DNA of 64,000 nucleotides from JADLAT01 sp964348795 (lineage in GTDB: Bacteria; Pseudomonadota; Alphaproteobacteria; Micavibrionales; Micavibrionaceae), in contig CAYGDY010000010.1 in the NCBI GenBank assembly GCA_964348795.1, positions 1-64,000 of the forward strand, in the 5' to 3' direction. Under the pieces are notes generated by a model that was not told the DNA's origin, did not search any database, and was given only the letters and a program-made list of their open reading frames with translations. Made by a program: the position numbers and the translations under genes. Position 1 is the stretch's first letter; each line of letters opens with the position of its first letter. Positions 33,707-42,788 of the stretch are shown piece after piece.

Positions 33707-35044
33707 ATGAAACGCTCCCCTGCCACACTCTGTACCCGTACGCTGTTCTCTTCCCTTGCGCTCTTGGCGCTAGGCACCCTGACCGCCTGTGACATATTTG
33801 ACTCTGAAAATGCGGCGCCTTTAAAAGGCAACCGGATTTCCGTACTGGAATTGCAAAAATCTCTGGAACCAGATGATGTGGTCCTTGAAAAGGCCGGTCT
33901 TGTGACTCCCACGGCTTGGAAAAACGATTTCTGGCCCCAAGCTGGCGGGTATCCGAATCATGCCATGCAAAATCTTTTCCTCCATGACAAAGGGCTCAAA
34001 CAAATCTGGAAAACTGATATCGGACAGGGCGCGACCAGTGAACTGCCCCTCGTGGCACAGCCCGTTGTGGCGGACGGCCTGATTTTCACCATCGACACAG
34101 ACAACATTCTGAAGGCCTTTGAGACCCAGACGGGAAAACAAGTCTGGAAAACCGATATCAGCGCCGTGGAAGAAGATGATCCTGTCATCACCGGCGGTGT
34201 TGTTTTCAGTGGCGGGCGGCTGTATGCTACCAATGGTTATAACGAAATGCTGGCCATTGACCCCAAAACCGGCGTGATCGTCTGGAGAAAAATCCTGCCC
34301 GCCGCCTCCCGCGCCGCGCCGACTGTTCTGGAACAAAAAGTCTTTATCACGACTTTGGATGGTCGTCTTCTGACCCTTTCAGCCAAGGATGGAAGCCTGC
34401 TTTGGGATTACACCGGCATCAGCGAAACCGCCGCACTGGTCGGGGGGGCCAGCCCTGCGGCCAATAACGACATTGTTGTGCCTGTTTTTTCCTCAGGAGA
34501 ACTTTCCGCCCTGCGTATTGAAAACGGCTCCGTTGCGTGGAGCGACAATCTCTCCAATGTCAAAGGTCTTGGCGGGCTGGCGGAAATTTCCGATATCAAG
34601 GCCCTGCCTGTTATTGATAACGGTATCGTCTTTGCCATCAGCTTCAGTGGCAGACTCGCGGCCATTGACGAGAGAACAGGCACCCGCATCTGGCAACGGG
34701 AAATCAGTGGCTCGCAGACCCCGTGGGTGGCGGGCAACCATGTCTTTTTGCTGTCCACCCATAACCAGTTGGTAGCTTTGGGGCGCGAGACCGGTGTGAT
34801 CCGCTGGGTCAAGGACCTGCCCCGCTTTGACGAGGATGAACCCCTCTTTTTCACAGGGCCTCTTTTGGCCGGCGGTCGTTTAATTGTGGCCGGTACAGGG
34901 GGACGAATCATCGAGGTTTCACCCCAGACAGGCCAGATCATGGCACAATGGGACGCTGGGGGGGATATCAAACTCTCCCCCGTTATCGCAGGGGGACGGC
35001 TTTATATCCTCGATGATGACGGCACGTTAACCGCTTATCAGTAA
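33707..35044 (+). CDS. bamB: Outer membrane assembly lipoprotein BamB
   Basis: A 445-residue PQQ-type beta-propeller lipoprotein of the BAM complex that inserts beta-barrels into the outer membrane. A lipobox LTAC lies near residue 27. Repeated propeller signatures follow, such as ALETQTGKQVWKTDI-like KAFETQTGKQVWKTD, AIDPKTGVIVWRKIL and TLSAKDGSLLWDYTG. It is longer than E. coli BamB (about 390), with an N-terminal extension of roughly 60 residues before the first blade. It lies between the YfgM-like gene and der. Confidence 0.94.
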   Translation: MKRSPATLCTRTLFSSLALLALGTLTACDIFDSENAAPLKGNRISVLELQKSLEPDDVVLEKAGLVTPTAWKNDFWPQAGGYPNHAMQNLFLHDKGLKQIWKTDIGQGATSELPLVAQPVVADGLIFTIDTDNILKAFETQTGKQVWKTDISAVEEDDPVITGGVVFSGGRLYATNGYNEMLAIDPKTGVIVWRKILPAASRAAPTVLEQKVFITTLDGRLLTLSAKDGSLLWDYTGISETAALVGGASPAANNDIVVPVFSSGELSALRIENGSVAWSDNLSNVKGLGGLAEISDIKALPVIDNGIVFAISFSGRLAAIDERTGTRIWQREISGSQTPWVAGNHVFLLSTHNQLVALGRETGVIRWVKDLPRFDEDEPLFFTGPLLAGGRLIVAGTGGRIIEVSPQTGQIMAQWDAGGDIKLSPVIAGGRLYILDDDGTLTAYQ

Positions 35045-35062
35045 CACGTCCGAGGGATTTTT

Positions 35063-36475
35063 ATGTTTACACTTGCGCTGATCGGCAGACCCAATGTCGG
35101 CAAATCCACCCTTTTTAATCGTCTGGCCGGTAAAAAGCTGGCGATTGTGGATGATACACCAGGGGTCACACGGGACTGGCGCGAAGCCGAAGCCTTTTTG
35201 TTTGACCGGCATTTTCGGGTTCTGGATACGGCAGGGCTGGAAGAGTCTTTCGATGATTCCATTCAGGGCCGGATGCGGGAACAAACCGAACACGCCCTGA
35301 AAAAAGCCGATGCCGTGCTGTTTATCGTCGATGGACGGGCGGGCATTACCCCGATGGACGCCCATTTTGCCCAGTGGCTCCGCAAACAAAAAAAGCCCGT
35401 GACTCTCGCCGTTAATAAATGCGAGAACGAAAAAGTGGTGCAAAATACACTGGCAGAAGCCTACGCACTGGGGCTGGGAGAGCCCCTTTCGATTTCCGCA
35501 GAACACGGGCTGGGGATGGAGGATCTATATCATATTTTTGCACCTTATTTTCCCGATGAATCTCTCGGCCCCGCACAGGGGGTGCCGGACGATCCGGATC
35601 TTGAAACGCTCGATGCCATCGAAGGGCTGGAAGATTTTGAATTTCTGGAAGAAGAACCGCCAGAAGAAGAAAAAGCCATAAAAATAGCCATTGTCGGCAG
35701 GCCCAATGTTGGTAAATCCACCCTGCTGAACAGTATCGTGCAGGAACACCGCGTCATGACGGGGCCGGAAGCCGGTATTACACGGGATGCCATTGCCGTG
35801 GACTGGACGTACGAAGGACAAAAATTCCGGCTGGTTGATACCGCCGGCATGCGCCGGAAATCCAGAATACAAGATACCATCGAAAAAATGAGTGTCGAGG
35901 ACTCCTTGCGCGCTATTCGTCTCGCGCAGGTGGTCGTCCTTGTGATTGATGCCAATATCCCGCTTGAAAAACAGGATCTACAGATTGCAGAACATATTAT
36001 CAACGAAGGACGGGCGCTGGTCATCGCTGTGAATAAATGGGATACGATCGCGGACAAGGCGGATTTTCTCGAAGAACTGGAATATAAATTTTCAATCTCC
36101 CTAGCCCAGATCAAGGACATTCCCTTCCAGACAATTTCGGCCCTCAACGGGAAAAATATCAACAGACTCCTGGAGCGGATCCTGTTGACCTATGCCAACT
36201 GGAACAAGCGGATCAAAACAGCCGGACTCAATCGCTGGCTGGCAAAAATGGAAAGCCAGAATCCCGCGCCACTGGTCAATGGCAAGCAAAACCGTTTGAA
36301 ATACATGACACAGATCAAAACGCGCCCGCCCACCTTTGCCCTTTGGGTGTCCAAACCCGACAAATTGCCCGAAGCCCATAAACGGTTTATTGTAAATGGC
36401 CTGCGGCGGGATTATGATATTCTCGGGGTGCCCATCCGGCTTTTTGTGCGGAAAAGCAATAATCCTTTTGTGTAA
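35063..36475 (+). CDS. der: GTPase Der (EngA), 50S ribosome assembly
   Basis: A 470-residue protein with tandem GTPase domains. The first has GRPNVGKSTLFNRLAGKK, DTAGL and NKCEN. The second, from about residue 208, has VGRPNVGKSTLLNSI, DTAGMRRKS and NKWDT. A KH-like domain ends the protein (LRRDYDILGVPIRLFVRKS). An acidic linker (EFLEEEPPEEE) joins the G domains. It is 18 bases after bamB, the usual order. Confidence 0.97.
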   Translation: MFTLALIGRPNVGKSTLFNRLAGKKLAIVDDTPGVTRDWREAEAFLFDRHFRVLDTAGLEESFDDSIQGRMREQTEHALKKADAVLFIVDGRAGITPMDAHFAQWLRKQKKPVTLAVNKCENEKVVQNTLAEAYALGLGEPLSISAEHGLGMEDLYHIFAPYFPDESLGPAQGVPDDPDLETLDAIEGLEDFEFLEEEPPEEEKAIKIAIVGRPNVGKSTLLNSIVQEHRVMTGPEAGITRDAIAVDWTYEGQKFRLVDTAGMRRKSRIQDTIEKMSVEDSLRAIRLAQVVVLVIDANIPLEKQDLQIAEHIINEGRALVIAVNKWDTIADKADFLEELEYKFSISLAQIKDIPFQTISALNGKNINRLLERILLTYANWNKRIKTAGLNRWLAKMESQNPAPLVNGKQNRLKYMTQIKTRPPTFALWVSKPDKLPEAHKRFIVNGLRRDYDILGVPIRLFVRKSNNPFV

Positions 36476-36499
36476 TGTATATGGACCGTTGAGTTGTTT

Positions 36500-37354
36500 A
36501 TGATAACCAGTCTGGATGAAGTGATATCGGCCTTAACACTCTGGGGCATCCGGCTGATTCTGGCGTGCCTGATCATGGTCGCCAGCTGGATGCTGGGGAA
36601 TTGGGTCCGCCGTTCGATCCAGAAAATCGGAAAACTGGATAATACCTTGAAGTCTTTTCTGGGCGGATTTTTGCGTTATGCCTTGCTCGGGATTGCCTTC
36701 ATCACTGTTTTGGGACAATTTGGCGTGCAGACCACCAGCCTGTTGGCTGTTTTGGGGGCGGCAGGTCTTGCGATCGGCCTGGCGCTTCAGGGCACGCTCA
36801 GCAATGTCGCGGCCGGTGTGATGCTGTTGATTTTACGGCCCTTTAACGTCGGGGATTATATCGAGACCAAAAACATCAAAGGCACGGTCAGGGAATTGGG
36901 CCTGTTCGGAACGGAACTGGCCACAGCCGACAATATCTACATCTTTGCGCCCAATTCACAAATCTGGAATGCAGAAATTTTCAATTTCAGCCGCAACACG
37001 CACCGTCGACTGGATCTGGTTTTTCCCGTCAGTTATAGCGATGATTTGAACAAGGCCATGGCCCTTGTAAGAAAAACGGTGCTGGCAGACACGCGGCTCG
37101 TTAAAACCAACAAGGAAAAGGACCCCGTCTTCTTCATTGGGGCTCTGGGGGAGGGGTCCGTGCCTTTGACGGCGCGCCTCTGGGTGAAAACCACAGAATA
37201 CTGGCAAGTCCGGTGGGACCTGACGAAGGCCATCAAGGAGGCTTTTGAAGCCCATGATTTTTCCTTCCCCGCAACACCGCGCGCCGTTGAATTGCCCGTC
37301 ACGGGCATGGAATCTCTGGAGAAAAATCCAAAACGCGCCAAGGTCTCTTCTTAG
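36500..37354 (+). CDS. mscS: Small-conductance mechanosensitive channel, MscS family
   Basis: A 284-residue osmotic safety valve of the inner membrane. Three transmembrane helices are followed by the pore-lining TM3 signature LGAAGLAIGLALQGTLSNVA and RPFNVGDYIE. The beta domain has APNSQIWN and a vestibule follows. ATG at 36500 is used; a TTG six bases earlier is in frame. The size matches E. coli MscS (286). It follows der and faces purF. Confidence 0.94.
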   Translation: MITSLDEVISALTLWGIRLILACLIMVASWMLGNWVRRSIQKIGKLDNTLKSFLGGFLRYALLGIAFITVLGQFGVQTTSLLAVLGAAGLAIGLALQGTLSNVAAGVMLLILRPFNVGDYIETKNIKGTVRELGLFGTELATADNIYIFAPNSQIWNAEIFNFSRNTHRRLDLVFPVSYSDDLNKAMALVRKTVLADTRLVKTNKEKDPVFFIGALGEGSVPLTARLWVKTTEYWQVRWDLTKAIKEAFEAHDFSFPATPRAVELPVTGMESLEKNPKRAKVSS

Positions 37355-37361
37355 GGGCGGC

Positions 37362-37387
37362 GCGTGCTGTCACGCCACAGTTTTTTT
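37362..37387 (+). terminator. Possible weak terminator between mscS and purF
   Basis: A short GC stem GCGTG-CTGT-CACGC (37362-37375) lies after the mscS stop, with seven T at 37381-37387. It overlaps the purF stop codon. The five-base gap before the T run makes it imperfect. Confidence 0.3.
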
Positions 37388-38800
37388 GGACAGACATTCA
37401 TTTTCAAAATCCACCAGTTCCACAGGGTATTCGCCTGTAAAACACGCATCGCAATATTGCGGGGCAGAAGCATTCCGGCGCGTTTCACCCACAGCGCGGT
37501 ACAGCCCATCTGTCGAGATATACGCCAGAGAATCGGCCTTGATATAGGCACAAATTTCTTCAATGGATTTTTGGGACGCCAGTAATTCTTCAGAGCTTGG
37601 CGTATCAATTCCGTAAAAACAACTGTGCTTGGTCGGTGGGGAAGAAATCCGCATATGCACCTCCTTGGCCCCCGCAGAACGCATCATTTCCACAATTTTC
37701 CGCGATGTTGTCCCGCGCACGATAGAATCATCCACGAGCACAACGCTTTTGCCTTCAATGAAGGATCTATTGGCATTGTGTTTCAACCGGACACCCAGAT
37801 GCCGGATTTTATCCGTAGGCTCGATAAAAGTCCGGCCAACATAATGATTGCGGATAATCCCGAGCTCAAAGGGAATGCCGCTGGCTTCCGCAAAACCAAT
37901 CGCAGACGGCACGCCGCTATCAGGCACCGGCACAACAAGGTCGCCTTGCGGAACGGGGGCTTCCCGCGCCAGTTCCGCGCCAATGTTCTTGCGCATCTGA
38001 TAGACGCTGTTGCCCTCCATAAAACTGTCGGGACGCGCAAAATAAATATACTCGAAAATACAAAACCGCTTGGGTTTTTGTGCAAAAGGAAAGCGGGATT
38101 CCAGACCGTGCTCCCCAATGATAACAAGCTCTCCGGCCTTGATGTCCCGCACATATTCCGCCCCGATAATATCCAGCGCACAGGTTTCCGAAGCCAGAAT
38201 ATAGGCAGAACCCAACTGTCCCAAGACAAGCGGGCGAATCCCGAAAGGATCCCGCACGCCAATGATCTGGTTTTCCGTACAGGCCACCAGAGAATAGGCC
38301 CCCTTGATCTGCGTCAGCGCATCCACCAGCCGCTCGATCACCGTTTTTTTGCGCGAGACGGCGACAAGATGCACAATGGATTCGGTATCACTGCTTGACT
38401 GAAAAATAGAGCCCCGTTTTACAAGCTCCTTGCGCAGAAGATGCGCGTTCGTGAGGTTCCCGTTATGGGCCACCGAAAACCCGCCAAAATCCATATCGGC
38501 ATACATGGGCTGGACATTCCGCAAGGCGGGTTCTCCGCTTGTGGAATACCGGTTATGCCCGATCGCCGCAGAGCCTTTCAATTTTTCAATGACGCTGTGA
38601 TTTCCAAAGGTTGCATCCACAAGACCCAAAGCCTTGTGCGTATAATAATGCGCGCCGTCATACGACACAATTCCGCAGGCTTCCTGCCCGCGATGCTGGA
38701 GGGCATGAAGTCCCAATGCCGTTAATGCGGCGGCCTCTTCGTGGCCGAAAAGACCAAAGACCCCGCATTCCTCGTGAAATTTATCCTCGTCACAAAACAT
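37370..38800 (-). CDS. purF: Amidophosphoribosyltransferase
   Basis: A 476-residue enzyme catalysing the first committed step of purine synthesis, PRPP plus glutamine to phosphoribosylamine. The N-terminal nucleophile Cys sits in EECGVFG after a short propeptide; GLHALQHRGQEACGIV and RYSTSGEP belong to the glutaminase. The PRTase part has the PRPP loop SVVLVDDSIVRGTT. The glutaminase CxxC-type Fe-S cysteines of the Bacillus class (SSPPTKHSCFYGID) are partly visible. ATG 38800 is used; a GTG at 38815 is an alternative. It follows cvpA, the classical pairing. Confidence 0.97.
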   Translation of the reverse strand: MFCDEDKFHEECGVFGLFGHEEAAALTALGLHALQHRGQEACGIVSYDGAHYYTHKALGLVDATFGNHSVIEKLKGSAAIGHNRYSTSGEPALRNVQPMYADMDFGGFSVAHNGNLTNAHLLRKELVKRGSIFQSSSDTESIVHLVAVSRKKTVIERLVDALTQIKGAYSLVACTENQIIGVRDPFGIRPLVLGQLGSAYILASETCALDIIGAEYVRDIKAGELVIIGEHGLESRFPFAQKPKRFCIFEYIYFARPDSFMEGNSVYQMRKNIGAELAREAPVPQGDLVVPVPDSGVPSAIGFAEASGIPFELGIIRNHYVGRTFIEPTDKIRHLGVRLKHNANRSFIEGKSVVLVDDSIVRGTTSRKIVEMMRSAGAKEVHMRISSPPTKHSCFYGIDTPSSEELLASQKSIEEICAYIKADSLAYISTDGLYRAVGETRRNASAPQYCDACFTGEYPVELVDFENECLSKKTVA

Positions 38801-38836
38801 TTTACAGTCTAACACTCCCGTTGTCTTATTGCGAAA

Positions 38837-39607
38837 TTATTCATGAGGTGTCTGCTCCTTTTCCTGAAACAATCTATCCATATCCTGTCTGAAGTCCCTC
38901 GAATATCCGGAATTTTTTTCCTGATCCGCACCGGATGCGTTCTCCTTTTGGGATTCCTGAGAGGATTGTTGATCGGCAGGCTTCAAATTCTGGAGGTGTT
39001 GCTGGGTATCAGATAAACTCCTGACCGTTTCCAGACTGGATTGGGCCTGCTCCAGTGTCGCGGCCGGTACAAGCCCTGCGAGGGCTCCGGATGTTTTTTC
39101 AATGAAAAAGTGGGTTTTGCTCCCTGCAAACCAGGAGTCTTTGGAATCTTGATCTACGAAAAAATGGACGGGCAGGTACAACACACCCAGCAACAAGACC
39201 CCGCGCACCACCCCGAAAATAAACCCGAGTGTCCGGTCCACGGCACCAAGGCCCAAATCCCGAACGCCTTGCGCCAGAACATGGCTCAAAATGGAAATCA
39301 CAATCAAGACAATAATGAAAACAGCGCCATAAGACACCGCATCGGCCACAACATCATACGGTAAAATTCCGAACAAGCGTTGTTCGGGCGTACCTGTTGT
39401 TTCCACAGTTTTGACAGCCTGTTCCGGTTGATTGACCACGCCAAACCACGTCCGCATCACAGGCTTTAAAAGAGGCCCCAGCGCATACGCCGCCGCAGAG
39501 CCCCCCGCAACGCCCGCGATCGTCAAAACCTCGCGGATCACGCCCCGCAAAAAAGCGATGAAAGCCGAAATCAAAACGATAAGGACCACAAGACTATCTA
39601 CGATCAT
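38837..39607 (-). CDS. cvpA: CvpA family membrane protein
   Basis: A 256-residue inner-membrane protein. Four hydrophobic segments occupy residues 1-175, with the family start SLVVLIVLISAFIAFLRGV and GVIREVLTIAGVAGG. A Gln/Ser-rich hydrophilic tail of about 70 residues (DQQSSQESQKENAS) extends beyond the usual length of about 165. CvpA is needed for colicin V production and envelope homeostasis in enterics; its exact role is unsettled. It lies 36 bases upstream of purF, an old conserved pair. Confidence 0.93.
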   Translation of the reverse strand: MIVDSLVVLIVLISAFIAFLRGVIREVLTIAGVAGGSAAAYALGPLLKPVMRTWFGVVNQPEQAVKTVETTGTPEQRLFGILPYDVVADAVSYGAVFIIVLIVISILSHVLAQGVRDLGLGAVDRTLGFIFGVVRGVLLLGVLYLPVHFFVDQDSKDSWFAGSKTHFFIEKTSGALAGLVPAATLEQAQSSLETVRSLSDTQQHLQNLKPADQQSSQESQKENASGADQEKNSGYSRDFRQDMDRLFQEKEQTPHE

Positions 39608-39693
39608 CGCCAGACCGACATTCCGATAAAGGGTTAAAGGGCACTGTAAACCCCATTAGTGATAGGCACAATCCCTCTGAAAAGCAAGAGGTT

Positions 39694-41103
39694 CTAAAAG
39701 GCAACGGAACGCACGCCGCGCTTGACAAAAAACAAATCCGCCAAATCCTGAATATGTTTCAATTCCTGTATTTTAAAAGGCTCCGGTAGAGCGGATTGTC
39801 CCTTTTTCTTGATGGAAGGGATAATGGCCTCTTTAAAACCGAGCTTGGAAGCTTCCTTGATCCGCAAGTCCGGCTGGGCAATCTGCCGGATTTCTCCTGC
39901 CAGACCGATTTCTCCGAAAAACACGGTTTCAGGTGGCAGGGGCACATTTTGCAAGGCACTGACAAGCGCGGCGGCCACGGCTAAATCCGCCGCAGGTTCG
40001 TTGACTCTGATACCACCCGCAATATTCAGGAAAATATCACATCCCGAAAGTTCCAGCCCCGCACGGGTCTCCAGCACCGCGACAATCATTGCCAGACGGT
40101 TTGGGTCCCAGCCAATCACAGAGCGGCGTGGCGAACCCAAAGATGAAGGCGCGACCAGCGCCTGCACCTCGACCAGCATGGGCCGTGTGCCTTCCAGGCC
40201 TGCCAGAACCGCGCTTCCCGCTACGGCTTCGTTTCTCTGGGACAAAAAGAGCGCGGACGGGTTCTCCACTTCGGTCAGCCCCAGACCTTCCATTTCAAAC
40301 ACCCCGATTTCATCGGTCGGACCAAAACGGTTTTTCACCCCGCGTAAAATCCGGAAATGATGGCTTTTATCCCCTTCAAAATACAATACGGTATCCACAA
40401 TATGCTCCAGAACCCGTGGGCCGGCGATCTGGCCATCTTTTGTAACGTGACCCACAAAAATTATGACCATATTGTTAGACTTGGCGTAGCGGATCATTTC
40501 CTGTGCCGATGTTCTGACCTGCGTGACCGTGCCCGGAGAGGAATCGATGTTATCAATAAACATCGTCTGGATCGAATCCACAATCAAAAGCTGGACCGGA
40601 TTTTCACCCTTGCTTTCAACAGAGGCCAGAATATCCCGTACGTTTGTCGCCGAAGCCAGTTCGACCGGCGCAGAGCCCAGACCCAGCCTTTGCGCCCGCA
40701 TGCGAACCTGATCAACCGATTCCTCGCCGGAGACATAGGCACAGCGGATATTTTTTTGCGAGAGCGCACACACCACCTGCAACAGCAATGTGGATTTTCC
40801 AATGCCAGGATCGCCCCCGATCAGGAGCGCTGATCCCGGGACAAGACCCCCGCCCGTCACACGGTCGAATTCGGAAATACCGGAACTATAGCGCGGATAC
40901 GCCGACTGGGCCGTATCGGTCAGGGAAACAAACGCGATTTTTCGTCCCTTTTTGTGCCCCACCAGCCCCTTGGGGATGGATTCCCTCTGGCTCTGGTCTT
41001 CAATGATACTGTTCCACGCAGAACAGGAATCACATTTTCCGGCCCATCGTGATGTGACTGCGCCACAGGATTGACAGACAAAGGATGCTTTTGATTTTGC
41101 CAT
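39694..41103 (-). CDS. radA: DNA repair protein RadA (Sms)
   Basis: A 469-residue RecA-like branch-migration helicase of recombination. The N-terminal zinc finger CQSCGAVTSRWAGKCDSC is followed by Walker A GGDPGIGKST, the RadA-specific KNRFG motif (VKNRFGP), and a C-terminal Lon-protease-like domain (AAALVSALQNVPLPP, FFGEIGLAGEIR). ATG 41103 (MAKSKASFVCQSCG) fits the family; five residues further up are possible. It is 86 bases upstream of cvpA. A terminator in front of it closes the ribosomal operon. Confidence 0.97.
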   Translation of the reverse strand: MAKSKASFVCQSCGAVTSRWAGKCDSCSAWNSIIEDQSQRESIPKGLVGHKKGRKIAFVSLTDTAQSAYPRYSSGISEFDRVTGGGLVPGSALLIGGDPGIGKSTLLLQVVCALSQKNIRCAYVSGEESVDQVRMRAQRLGLGSAPVELASATNVRDILASVESKGENPVQLLIVDSIQTMFIDNIDSSPGTVTQVRTSAQEMIRYAKSNNMVIIFVGHVTKDGQIAGPRVLEHIVDTVLYFEGDKSHHFRILRGVKNRFGPTDEIGVFEMEGLGLTEVENPSALFLSQRNEAVAGSAVLAGLEGTRPMLVEVQALVAPSSLGSPRRSVIGWDPNRLAMIVAVLETRAGLELSGCDIFLNIAGGIRVNEPAADLAVAAALVSALQNVPLPPETVFFGEIGLAGEIRQIAQPDLRIKEASKLGFKEAIIPSIKKKGQSALPEPFKIQELKHIQDLADLFFVKRGVRSVAF

Positions 41104-41146
41104 GATCCCTTGTAACAAATTTTATCCGAAACACCAAATGCTCAAT

Positions 41147-41178
41147 AAAAAACCACCCGCTTACGGGGTGGTTTTTAA
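41147..41178 (-). terminator. Rho-independent terminator of the rpsF-rpsR-rplI operon
   Basis: An 11-base stem AAAAACCACCC/GGGTGGTTTTT around GCTTACG-like loop (about 41148-41176). On the minus strand it ends in TTTTTTATT, as expected for the operon whose last gene stops at 41201. The symmetrical A/T arms could act both ways. Confidence 0.85.
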
Positions 41179-41200
41179 AATACAGGATATGACAAGCCTG

Positions 41201-41953
41201 TTATTCGTCGTCTGAATCAACATCCGCCATCATAGCGTTCTGTTCAGGCTCTTCGGATTGCTTTGCCTTCGCTTTTTCAGCTTTTTTGGCTTTTTTTCCG
41301 GCATGGATCTTTTCTTTTTCCTGATCCTTCAGGGCCTGCGCATCGGCCTGCGTGCGCTTTTCCTTCTGGGCTTCCAAAGCAGAGTCTTCCAGAACATCCG
41401 CTAGGGCTTCATCTTCCGACACGGGCGCTTTGGCTTTTGGTCCTTGTTCCTGCCCTGCGATCAAGGCCTTTCCTGTTCTGGCCTGTGTTTCCGCTTCTTC
41501 TACGGAACGCGCAATATTGACCGTTACGCTCACTTTGACTTCCGGATGCAAAGTCACGTCCACAGGGAACAGGCCGATCAGCTTGTAGTTCTGGTTCAGC
41601 TGGACCATCGAACGATCAACCGCCTCGCCGGATTTCTTGGCCACTTCGACCGCAATATCCCGTGCCGCCACCGAACCAAACAACTGGCCCGCTTCAGACG
41701 CCTGACGCACCAAAACCACAGTCAAGCCCTTCAGCTTTCCAGCCAGTTTTTCCGCTCCGGCCTTGCGTTTGTCGTTTTCAGCCTGCAGGTGTTTTTTCTG
41801 GGCCTCGAAATAGGCCAGATTGGTTTTGCTGGCGCGCAAGGCTTTTTTCTGGGGCAACAAGTAGTTACGGGCATAGCCGGGACGCACGGAGACCACATCG
41901 CCCATGTTCCCGAGATTTTCAACCCGCTCGAGTAAAATAATTTGGGTAGACAT
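41201..41953 (-). CDS. rplI: 50S ribosomal protein bL9, C-terminally extended
   Basis: A 250-residue L9. The N-domain start IILLERVENLGNMGDVVSVRPGYARNYLLPQ and the long linking helix are standard, and the C-domain reaches about residue 150. A further 100 residues follow that are rich in Lys, Glu and Ala (KIHAGKKAKKAEKAKAKQ) and end with an acidic DVDSDDE. Typical bL9 is 148-190 residues long. It is the last gene of rpsF-rpsR-rplI, 10 bases after rpsR. Confidence 0.96.
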   Translation of the reverse strand: MSTQIILLERVENLGNMGDVVSVRPGYARNYLLPQKKALRASKTNLAYFEAQKKHLQAENDKRKAGAEKLAGKLKGLTVVLVRQASEAGQLFGSVAARDIAVEVAKKSGEAVDRSMVQLNQNYKLIGLFPVDVTLHPEVKVSVTVNIARSVEEAETQARTGKALIAGQEQGPKAKAPVSEDEALADVLEDSALEAQKEKRTQADAQALKDQEKEKIHAGKKAKKAEKAKAKQSEEPEQNAMMADVDSDDE

Positions 41954-41963
41954 CTTTTATCTC

Positions 41964-42281
41964 CTAGTCTTTCTGGCTGTAATCTTTATCTTTTGTAAAA
42001 CGGGGGGGACGAGGCGCACTGGTGTCCGGCTCCGTTCTGACATAGGGCATCAACGCCATAAAACGGGCGTTTTTGATGGCCTTGGCCAGCTCACGCTGTT
42101 TCTTTTGGGAAACGGCCGTGATCCGGCTTGGCATCATTTTGCCGCGCTCGGAAATGTACCGATTTAAGGTTCTGACATCTTTCCAGTCAATGGCTGGCGC
42201 CTTCTCACCCGTAAACGGACAGGATTTCTTGCGACGGAAAAAAGGGCGCTTGACGCTGGGGGCTTCATCTGGGGTGCTCAT
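41964..42281 (-). CDS. rpsR: 30S ribosomal protein bS18
   Basis: A 105-residue bS18. RRKKSCPFTGEKAPAIDWKDV and RYISERGKMMPSRITAVS are the core signatures; the C-terminus is slightly extended (DTSAPRPPRFTKDKDYS). The start overlaps the rpsF stop by one base (TAATG), so translation is coupled. S18 pairs with S6 in the 30S platform. Confidence 0.97.
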   Translation of the reverse strand: MSTPDEAPSVKRPFFRRKKSCPFTGEKAPAIDWKDVRTLNRYISERGKMMPSRITAVSQKKQRELAKAIKNARFMALMPYVRTEPDTSAPRPPRFTKDKDYSQKD

Positions 42282-42649
42282 TATGCGGCTTCCTTCTCTG
42301 ATGTGTTGTGTTCAAAATCACGATCACGGCTCTTGTCCAAAATAGCAGATTGCGCCGTTGTCGGTGCTTCCAGCCGTGTTGTCAGACTGCGCAGGACATC
42401 TTGTTCGATCCCTAAAACGCGTCCAAGCTCAATGACCGCCGCACTGGGAGCCTCCATTTCGATCAGCGTATAATGGGCCTTACGGCTTTTTTTGATCTTA
42501 TAGGCCAGCGTACGCAAACCCCATTGCTCGACTTTCAGAATTGTACCAGACATATCGGTAATGATTTTGGAAAATTTTTCCGTCAAATCCTTGACCTGGG
42601 ATTCGGAAAGGTCTTGCCGTGACATAAACACGGTTTCATAGATAGGCAT
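42281..42649 (-). CDS. rpsF: 30S ribosomal protein bS6
   Basis: A 122-residue bS6. Start MPIYETVFMSRQDLSESQV at 42649 has AGGAG ten bases upstream; a frame from 42721 would translate the leader hairpins and is rejected. WGLRTLAYKIKKSRKAHYTLIEMEAP is the conserved core. The C-terminal tail is short and acidic/basic mixed. It is the first gene of its operon, with a promoter and hairpin-rich leader upstream. Confidence 0.96.
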   Translation of the reverse strand: MPIYETVFMSRQDLSESQVKDLTEKFSKIITDMSGTILKVEQWGLRTLAYKIKKSRKAHYTLIEMEAPSAAVIELGRVLGIEQDVLRSLTTRLEAPTTAQSAILDKSRDRDFEHNTSEKEAA

Positions 42650-42679
42650 CGTTTCGTATCTCCTCTCGGGTGACTTCCG

Positions 42680-42739
42680 TTCCCTGTCTGGCAAACAGGG
42701 AAAAGAAAAAGCTGGCCTCATTCTTCATAAGAAACCAGC
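42680..42739 (-). promoter_or_regulatory. Hairpin leader of the rpsF operon (candidate S6:S18 autoregulatory site)
   Basis: Two stems precede rpsF. The distal one pairs GCTGG with CCAGC (42711-42715 and 42735-42739) and encloses a TTCTT-ATG-AAGAA stem. The proximal one is a perfect 8-base stem, ACAGGGAA/TTCCCTGT (42680-42687 and 42695-42702). S6:S18 complexes bind their own leader in many bacteria; a match to that specific motif was not tested. Confidence 0.4.
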
Positions 42740-42759
42740 GAGGTTATGAATTGCGCGGA

Positions 42760-42788
42760 CTATAAACAGATATAGAAAGTAAAATCAA
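42760..42788 (-). promoter_or_regulatory. Promoter of the rpsF operon
   Basis: On the minus strand TTGATT (42783-42788) and TTATAG (42760-42765) are separated by exactly 17 bases. The -35 overlaps the stop codon of the preceding gene. This would give a leader of about 105 bases. Motif reading only. Confidence 0.55.
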
